Below the pieces are notes generated by a model. That model was not told the origin of the DNA and did not search any database. It saw only the letters and a list, made by a program, of their open reading frames with translations. This document shows, one piece after another, positions 57,846 through 64,000 of a stretch of 64,000 bases of DNA. Both the position numbers and the translations under genes were made by a program. The DNA is from Lampris incognitus (lineage: Eukaryota > Chordata > Actinopteri > Lampriformes > Lampridae). Where the stretch lies: contig NC_079230.1 in the NCBI RefSeq assembly GCF_029633865.1, forward strand, positions 29,204,009-29,268,008. The letters are read 5' to 3'. Position 1 is the first letter of the stretch, and every line of letters starts with the position of its first letter.

Positions 57846-58045
57846 NNNNNNNNNNNNNNNNNNNNNNNNNNNNNNNNNNNNNNNNNNNNNNNNNNNNNNN
57901 NNNNNNNNNNNNNNNNNNNNNNNNNNNNNNNNNNNNNNNNNNNNNNNNNNNNNNNNNNNNNNNNNNNNNNNNNNNNNNNNNNNNNNNNNNNNNNNNNNNN
58001 NNNNNNNNNNNNNNNNNNNNNNNNNNNNNNNNNNNNNNNNNNNNN
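57846..58045. other. Assembly gap of 200 N
   Basis: Exactly 200 unknown bases between a GTGTGT-rich left flank and a G-run plus GAGAGA-rich right flank, so an unresolved simple repeat is the likely cause. Confidence 0.99.
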
Positions 58046-58407
58046 GGGGGGGTGTTTGAGAGAGTGAGAGAAAGGGAGTGAGAGAGGGAGAGCCCTCCCT
58101 TTCTGTCTGTATCAAGACAGGGGGAGATTTTTCATTGATTTCTAAATGACGTCGTTGAAATATTACAGTAGGATGTCGTCTGTGTACACACCACACCGCC
58201 ACAACAGAAACCAGCCACCACTCGCAACTTAAAGACATTTCAACGTCTTCTTTCTTGTCTTGCCTGTTGAGCCAAAAACAGCCACTCAACACTGGCTTGA
58301 GTCGAGTTATTATCACATGGGGTTTTAAAGTGGCAATCTCGAACATTTCTACTGTCTGCTAGATTGATATCTTTCGCTAGTTGATGACCTTTGATTGGTT
58401 TTTCTTG

Positions 58408-58598
58408 TTGGTCCACCAGACAGGAAGTGCCTTGGCCTCTTCTGGAGGGCCAATCCCTGTTCGCTAGCTAAATAAATGCCTGTTATTATTGTGCTATAGT
58501 ATGTTAGCTTGTGTTAACACACTGTTGGACCGATCAGAGCTTCACTCTGGTTGGTCTACCAGAGAGGAAGTTCCACCTAATCCTCTCTGGTGGACCAA
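58408..58598. repeat. Two related hairpins in direct order
   Basis: 58,408-58,453 (TTGGTCCACCAGACAGGAAG ... GGAGGGCCAA) and 58,551-58,598 (TTGGTCTACCAGAGAGGAAG ... CCTCTCTGGTGGACCAA). The second has a nearly perfect stem of about 17 bp. Confidence 0.65.
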
Positions 58599-58599
58599 C

Positions 58600-59350
58600 C
58601 TGTCATGGCTGGTGCAAGCAGGGTAGCAGGAATATAGGGAAGGACCCCAATGCAGATGACCGAGGCAGACTGAAACGGTTCAATGATGTAATACACAAAG
58701 GCTTATGTGGATGGTGAGGCAGGCAAGGGTCAAAACCAGAAAGAGCAGTCCAGGAAACAAACCCGACAAGGACCAAGCAGGAATCAACAGTCCACTTAAA
58801 GGGCAAGTTCCAAAACATGCAGGTCACAGATAAAGACATGAGCAGAACAGAGGCTAGACAGCAAGACATGACGCACATGACAACTTCTGGCAAAGAACAA
58901 TGGAAGGAGACCGGTATAAGTGGACCGGCATAAGCAGTAACTGATAAGGGAATGGGTGTCAGGTGAGGGGAGGGCAGAGTAGGACAGGTAAGTGCAGGAC
59001 TGATGAGAGATGGGAGATGGGAACAAGTGTGTAGCCGAGGAAAGGCGGGAAAATCCCAGGGCATCTGGTCGACAGCTTGAGGGTGGCAGGTAAGGGGAGT
59101 ATGGTGTGTGTATGTGTATGTGTGTGTGCGAAGACACATGAGGCTAACAGAGAAAAGGCAAACAGAGGAACCGAGAGAGGACGTATGCCAGATCCATGGG
59201 ATGTGGCACAACCGCTGTTGACTGAAGTAAAACACAAAAGTCCTTATCATGAAAGCTTGAAGTTTTTTTCCACAGAGAGTGTTGTAGTGACAGTTTTTAA
59301 AATGCAAATCTTTCAGAAGCAAAAGCTTTAATGAATCGAGAGTGAGCGTT
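58600..59350. other. No gene recognised; degraded repeat likely
   Basis: A 250-codon open frame on the minus strand lacks any domain. The plus strand reads like transposon spacer sequence (GGACCCCAATGCAGATGACC). Confidence 0.4.
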
Positions 59351-59960
59351 ATCATTATTGTTTGTATTGTATTGTACTAAAAGGCAGCCGTCTATTAGCC
59401 GCTCACCATTCAAGGCCCATGAGTGTCTAGACTTTTCCTGCAATAAGGTTGATGAGATCATAAACAAAATTAATTCTTCATTACCAGCTACTCCTGCAGA
59501 TCTTTTCTTACCAAATTCATATCTATACCATGAGTCACTGATAACCCCCGTTATTGCAGCTTTTAATAATATCTCTCTTGATCCTTGGACTAAGCTTGTC
59601 AGCTTCTAAACCAACTGCTTGCCTACCTGACCCTTTACCAGCAACACTTTTTAAAGACCTCTGGCCTTTCCTGGGACCTACAGTGCTGGACATTAATTTA
59701 TCACTTACCACTGGCACTGTTCCCAGCAGTTTTAAGACAGCTGTGGTTAAACCTCTGGTTATGAAACCACACCTCGAACCAGGATCTCTTCTACCAGTCT
59801 CTAATCTTCCATTCTTTCCTAGATCACTAGAGAGAGTTGTGTATCAACAATTTTGATCCATATAGAAGAAAACTATCTATATGAACTTTTTCAATCGGCT
59901 TTCAGGGCCTGTCACTCCACTGAAACTGCTCTGACCAGAGTGGCGAATGATCTTCTATGG

Positions 59961-60094
59961 CAGGGGTGTCTCCTAATCAAGTTCCTCAGCAAAGACTCTA
60001 CTGGTTGATTAGCGGGATCAGGTGTGTAACTGCTTGGTTGGAACAAAAACGTTCATCCAAACTGGCCCTTTCTGGATAAGATTGCCCACCCCTG
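59961..60094. mobile_element. hAT-type MITE inside the LINE
   Basis: Starts CAGGGGTGTC and ends CCCACCCCTG, with TTCTATGG before and AGCTATGG after (6 of 8 identical). The LINE reading continues on either side. Confidence 0.75.
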
Positions 60095-61201
60095 AGCTAT
60101 GGACTCTGATTCCACCTCTGCTTTTGCTACTGGACCTCAGTGCAGCCTTTGACACCACTGATCATTGTATACTATTAGACAGAATAAACTGTAATTTTTG
60201 GTGTCCCTGGCTTAGCTCTCTCTTGGTTTAAGTCCTACTTATCCGGAAGAACACATTGTGTCTGCTATAATAATATCACATCAACATTTTCTGATGTTAA
60301 ATATGGTGTACCTCAGGGCTCAGTTCTTGGCCCTCTACTTTTCTCTCTTCATATTTCACCTCTTGGCCAAATTATATGCAGTCATGGAAAAAAAATTTCA
60401 TTGCAATGCGGATGATACTCAGCTGTATGTGCCTATAAGGGCTGATGATCATACTTAAATAACAATTTAGAGGCCTGCTTGGCTGCTGTGAAAAATTGGA
60501 TGTCACTAAATTTCCTGCTTTTAAATTCGGATAAAACTGAGATGCTGGTCATTGGCCCTGCTAGACACAGACACCAGTTTGATCAAGTAACAATAACAAT
60601 CAACAGCTCTGTGATTGCATAAAGTGTGGCAGCCAAAAATCATGGTGTTATGTTTGATTCCAGCCTTTCCTTTGACATGCACATTAAAGAAGTCACCAAG
60701 ACTGCCTCTTTTCACTTGCATAACATAGCTAAAATTCGGTCTTTCCTGTCCATGGCTGACACAGAGACTCTAATACATGCACTCGTTTCATCCAGACTTG
60801 ATTACTGTAATGTTCTGTTCTCAGGTCTGCCACATGCTAGTTCTAAAAGTCTTCAGACGGTTCAACATGCTGCAGCTAGAATCCTAACTAAGATTAGAAA
60901 GTTTTGACCATATTACACCAATTCTTGCCTCCCTTCATTGGCTTCCTATCCATGTTAGATCAGAATATAAGGTGCTTCTGTTGACTTATAAAATCCTAAA
61001 TGGGCTTGCCCCATCTTACCCGCCTGATCTCCTTAAACCGTGCATTCCATCTTGAGCTGTTCACTCTCAAAATACAGGGCTCCTGTGTGTACCCAAAGTT
61101 AAAAAGAAGCCAGCTGGTGGCAGGCCCTTTTCCTATCGGGCCCCATTCTTGTGGAACAACCTGCCTGCTGCCATCTGACAAATAGAGTCTGTTGAGTCCT
61201 T

Positions 61202-62012
61202 CTCTGCTCTTTGCAGATGATGTGGTTTTGTTGGCTTCATCAGAACACGACCTCCAGCGTGCACTGAGGCGGTTTGCAGCTGAGTGTGAAATGGCTGGGA
61301 TGGGACTCAGCTCCTCCAAGTCTGAGGCCACGGTTCTCTACCGGAAAATGGTGGCTTGCTCCCTCCGGGTTGGGAAGGAGTTACTGCGTCAAATGAAGGA
61401 ATTCAAGTATGTCGGGGTCTTGTTCACGAGTGAGGGTAGGATGGAGCGGGAGACTGACAGGTGGATTGGTGCAGAATCAGCAGTAATGCGGATGCTGTAT
61501 CGGACCGTTGGGGTGAAGAGGGAGCTGAGCCAGAAGGCAAAACTCTCAATTTACCAGCCAGTCTTCGTTCCAACCCTCACCTATGGTCATGAGCTTTGGG
61601 TAGTGACCGAAAGGGTGAGATCGTGGATACAAGCGGTGGAAATTAGTTTCCTCCGTAGGGTGTCTGTGCTCAGCAGCTCGGACATCCGGAGGGAGCTCAG
61701 AGTAGAGCCGCTGCTCCTTCGTATCGAATGGAGCCAGTTGAGGTGGTTCGGGCATCTGATTAGGATGCCTCCTGGGCGCCTTCCTTTGGAGGTTTACCGG
61801 GCATGGCCAACTGGGAGGAAACCCCGGGGTAGACCCAGAACTCGCTGGAGGGACTACATGTCCAATCTGGCCTGAGAATGTCTTGGGATCCCCCAGGAGG
61901 AGCTGGAGGGCATTGCTGGGGAGAGGGACATCTGGAGTGCCCTACTTACCCTGCTGACACCGTGACCCGACCCCGGAGATGTGGCTGAAGATGAATGAAC
62001 GAATGAATGACT
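61202..62012 (+). mobile_element. Second LINE, 5'-truncated, inserted into the L2-like LINE
   Basis: One open frame of about 225 codons begins right at the catalytic motif (LFADDVVLLASSEHDLQRAL). It continues ECEMAGMGLSSSKSEATVLY, FKYVGVLFTSEGRMERETDR, VFVPTLTYGHELWVVTERVR and LRWFGHLIRMPPGRLPLEVY, and ends PRGRPRTRWRDYMSNLA. The 3' tail is ATGAATGAACGAATGAATGA. GAGTCCTT flanks both ends (61,194-61,201 and 62,013-62,020) as an 8-bp target duplication. The upstream half of the enzyme is missing by truncation at insertion. The clean frame suggests it is younger than its host LINE. Confidence 0.85.
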
Positions 62013-62698
62013 GAGTCCTTTAAATCCAAACTTAAAACTCGTCATTTTGCCTTAGCCTACAATTAGTCGCCTTTAAATTGAGTACTTCACACCCTGTACT
62101 ACATGGCGGGTTGGTTTCTGTCTCAATGAATTTATCAAGCACTTTTCTGCCAGTGAGATTATAGAGTATAGATTATTGACTACTGCAAACTGTTCTCCTC
62201 TCTCACATGTCTTTTCTCTGTCTCTGAGCGATGTCCTCTCCTTTCTCTTCTCCTGTGTGTGTGTGAATGGTGTGATGTGAGTCTCCCCTGTGTGCATGTA
62301 TAGCCTGTCCTCCTGTCAGGTCTACATGGTGATGGTGGTTGCGTGGCTCGGGTCCTGGGCTGTTCCGGTGGCATCTAGACACTGCTAGGCATCCTCCTCA
62401 TCATATTCTTCATAGAGTATCTTATAAGTCGATTATAATTCTGTTACCCTCTTTCAGTGTTGTATTGTGTAAATTGTGTACACACAACGTCCACTGCACG
62501 TTGTCTGTCTTGGGAGAGAGATCCCTCCTCTGCTGCTCTCCCTGGGGTTTCCTCCTATTTTTCCTTCCTGTTAAAGGGTTTTTTAGGGAGCTGCTCCTTA
62601 TCTAATGTGGGGGCCTAAGGACAGGATGTTGTGTTGCTGTAAAGCCCCCTGACGCAAATTTGTAATTTGTGATATTGGGCTACATAAATAAACTTGAC

Positions 62699-63615
62699 TT
62701 GGCTGGTTTTACCACAGTGGGCAATAGATAATAAAACAGCATTCGTCCATATGAAAAAGTTCAAGAGTACCACTTTAGATATGCAATGTACACAAAATAG
62801 AGACATTGGTAAGGCAACGCTAAAGGCATGTGTACGTTGGGTGTTGAATACGAGTAGTCACTGAGAGGATAAAAGTTGGGTCGGCAAGGTGAGAGGCACA
62901 AGTATATTCTGGGGTTGGTTTGTGTGACTGTGTTTTTTGTGTGAGCATACGAGCGGAAAGGTTCAATGTACAGCGGAAGTCATTTTTAGTGGATTGAAGT
63001 GCTTGCGTTGGGTTACGTGGGTGTGTTTGTCTGCTCAGAAAGCTGCAAAGCTGTATTTGTTCCTCTTTGTTCTTGCTTTTGTTTTTGTTTTTATGTGGGG
63101 TGAAAGTTTCGGCCTGCTGGTTTACAGCCCCGTCCTTGTCAGTGTTTTTGGTCCGGAGCGTGGTTAATGTGCTGTAACCAGGGGTAAGTTCAGTCACACA
63201 CATGGCAGCTAATGGAAAGTGATGGCTTGTAGAGATTAGGGGCTTATAGGAGAGGTAGCGTGTTTGGAGACGGGTCAAAGTGCTCAAAGGTATGTTTTTC
63301 CTCTCCACCGCGGACAACAAGCAGAGTTTTCTCCCTTCTCTATTAGTCCCTCTGAGAAAATGACTAAGCATCTTTTCCAGCAGAGCAGATGCAGAAGAAA
63401 TGTTGAGGTGCACTGCTCTGTTATATCCCGAGCATGCTGCCAGCTGCTGCCAGCATGCAATAAAACACGAACATACCTGCAAAAATATACGGTTTACTGG
63501 GTACGCCAATCGTTATAATTACCCAGGAAACCAATTTTTCTTGTGGTTTTGCAGTTGGCACATGATGGTGGATACATGACAATCGTAAGGAATTTCACAC
63601 GGTATCGATATTCCA
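62699..63615. other. No gene recognised
   Basis: A 229-codon open frame on the minus strand (62,820-63,509) has no recognised domain and is low-complexity in part (HKNKNKSKNK). Not called as a gene. Confidence 0.45.
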
Positions 63616-63770
63616 TGCCATTATCCAAACTGTCCATCCTGCTCTCAGGGTCGCAGGGATGCTGGAGCCTATCCCAGCAGTCACTGGGCGGCAGGCGGGG
63701 AGACACCCTGGACAGGCCTCCAGTCCATCACAGGGCCCACAAACACACACACACACATACTCATACACAA
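63616..63770 (-). mobile_element. tRNA-derived SINE fragment, same family as 42.4 kb
   Basis: CCATTATCCAAACTGTCCAT, GGATGCTGGAGCCTATCCCA and GTCACTGGGCGGCAGGCGGG match the 42,391-42,500 part. It ends in a CA microsatellite; the tRNA-like head is absent. Confidence 0.7.
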
Positions 63771-64000
63771 ATGGTTGTACAGCATAAAAAATATAGTATC
63801 GATAAAATACCGGTAAAATACCGATAAAAGTGCGGTATCGATATATACATAACAATATCTGTAAACACCACGTGTCAGAATCCAGCTGAGTTTCAAAGAG
63901 CTAGTTTCCAAATAATACCCCCTCAACTGTCTTGGGCCTCATTTTTATTAGAGATTTTAGCTAACAGATCCTCGTGACCCCTACAACTTACATAACAAAA

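Larger units (their letters stand above)
59355..62698 (+). mobile_element. L2-like LINE, broken, with two nested insertions
   Basis: Pieces of reverse transcriptase in order: LFKDLWPFLGPTVLDINLSL; motif A in LLLLLDLSAAFDTTDHCILL (60,128-60,187); VPQGSVLGPLLFSL; motif C in ADDTQLYVPI (60,412-60,441); MHIKEVTKTASFHLHNIAKI; ALVSSRLDYCNVLFSGLPHA; LNGLAPSYPPDLL. The 3' tail from 62,380 matches that at 30,366-30,693. Several frame changes and stops make it inactive. A hAT MITE (59,961-60,094) and a second LINE (61,202-62,012) sit inside it. The 5' part, including the endonuclease, is missing. Confidence 0.8.

Noticed and set aside
62820-63509. 229-codon minus-strand frame
   Set aside because: No recognisable domain; partly low-complexity.

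Overview
The window is from a vertebrate nuclear genome, almost certainly a teleost fish. It has split genes with GT-AG (and one apparent GC-AG) introns, long AC/GT microsatellites, many minisatellites, and fish-type mobile DNA (L2-like and RTE-like LINEs, tRNA-derived SINEs, hAT-type MITEs, an ISL2EU element with a THAP start, Tc1-like and Ty3/Gypsy fragments). There is one 200-base assembly gap. Protein-coding content is low: one clear zinc-finger gene and one unrecognised multi-exon gene.

Positions 1-17,563 hold the main feature: a head-to-tail array of a 2,372-2,373 bp unit. Each unit carries a 164-nt U1 spliceosomal snRNA gene on the minus strand, eight in all, each with the 5' splice-site-pairing end, the stem-loop I and II loops, an Sm site, and the U1 3' stem-loop. 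A PSE-like promoter element and a 3' box lie at the expected distances. Each unit also carries a second, diverged U1-like copy. In units 1-7 this copy is split by the same 450-bp insertion, which has inverted ends, a 6-bp target duplication (AATTGA) and a THAP-like coding remnant. In the last unit the site is empty. This is what a transposon that targets snRNA genes (the Dada superfamily) would leave, followed by spread of the occupied copy through the array. The spacer also contains a tRNA-derived SINE, a Tc1-like fragment and a PIF/Harbinger-type Myb/SANT fragment, all amplified with the U1 gene.

Positions 17,564-25,850 are a mobile-element cluster. It has a possible LTR-type fragment, a Ty3/Gypsy gag-protease fossil, an ISL2EU DNA transposon with about 75-bp inverted repeats and a DDE transposase, a 28-bp minisatellite and a hAT MITE with a perfect 8-bp duplication. 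Positions 25,874-28,009 hold a split gene of unknown function on the plus strand. Positions 28,590-31,390 are four back-to-back LINE pieces. Positions 32,000-36,990 are repeats and featureless DNA.

Positions 37,042-44,437 (minus) are a three-exon C2H2 zinc-finger gene whose phases close into 555 codons. Its introns hold two SINEs, two minisatellites and a short LTR-like element. From 44,720 to the end there are MITEs, palindromes, two large minisatellites (32-bp and 28-bp units, the latter with a 700-bp higher-order repeat), a tRNA-like foldback element, the N gap, and a nested LINE-in-LINE insertion at 59,355-62,698.
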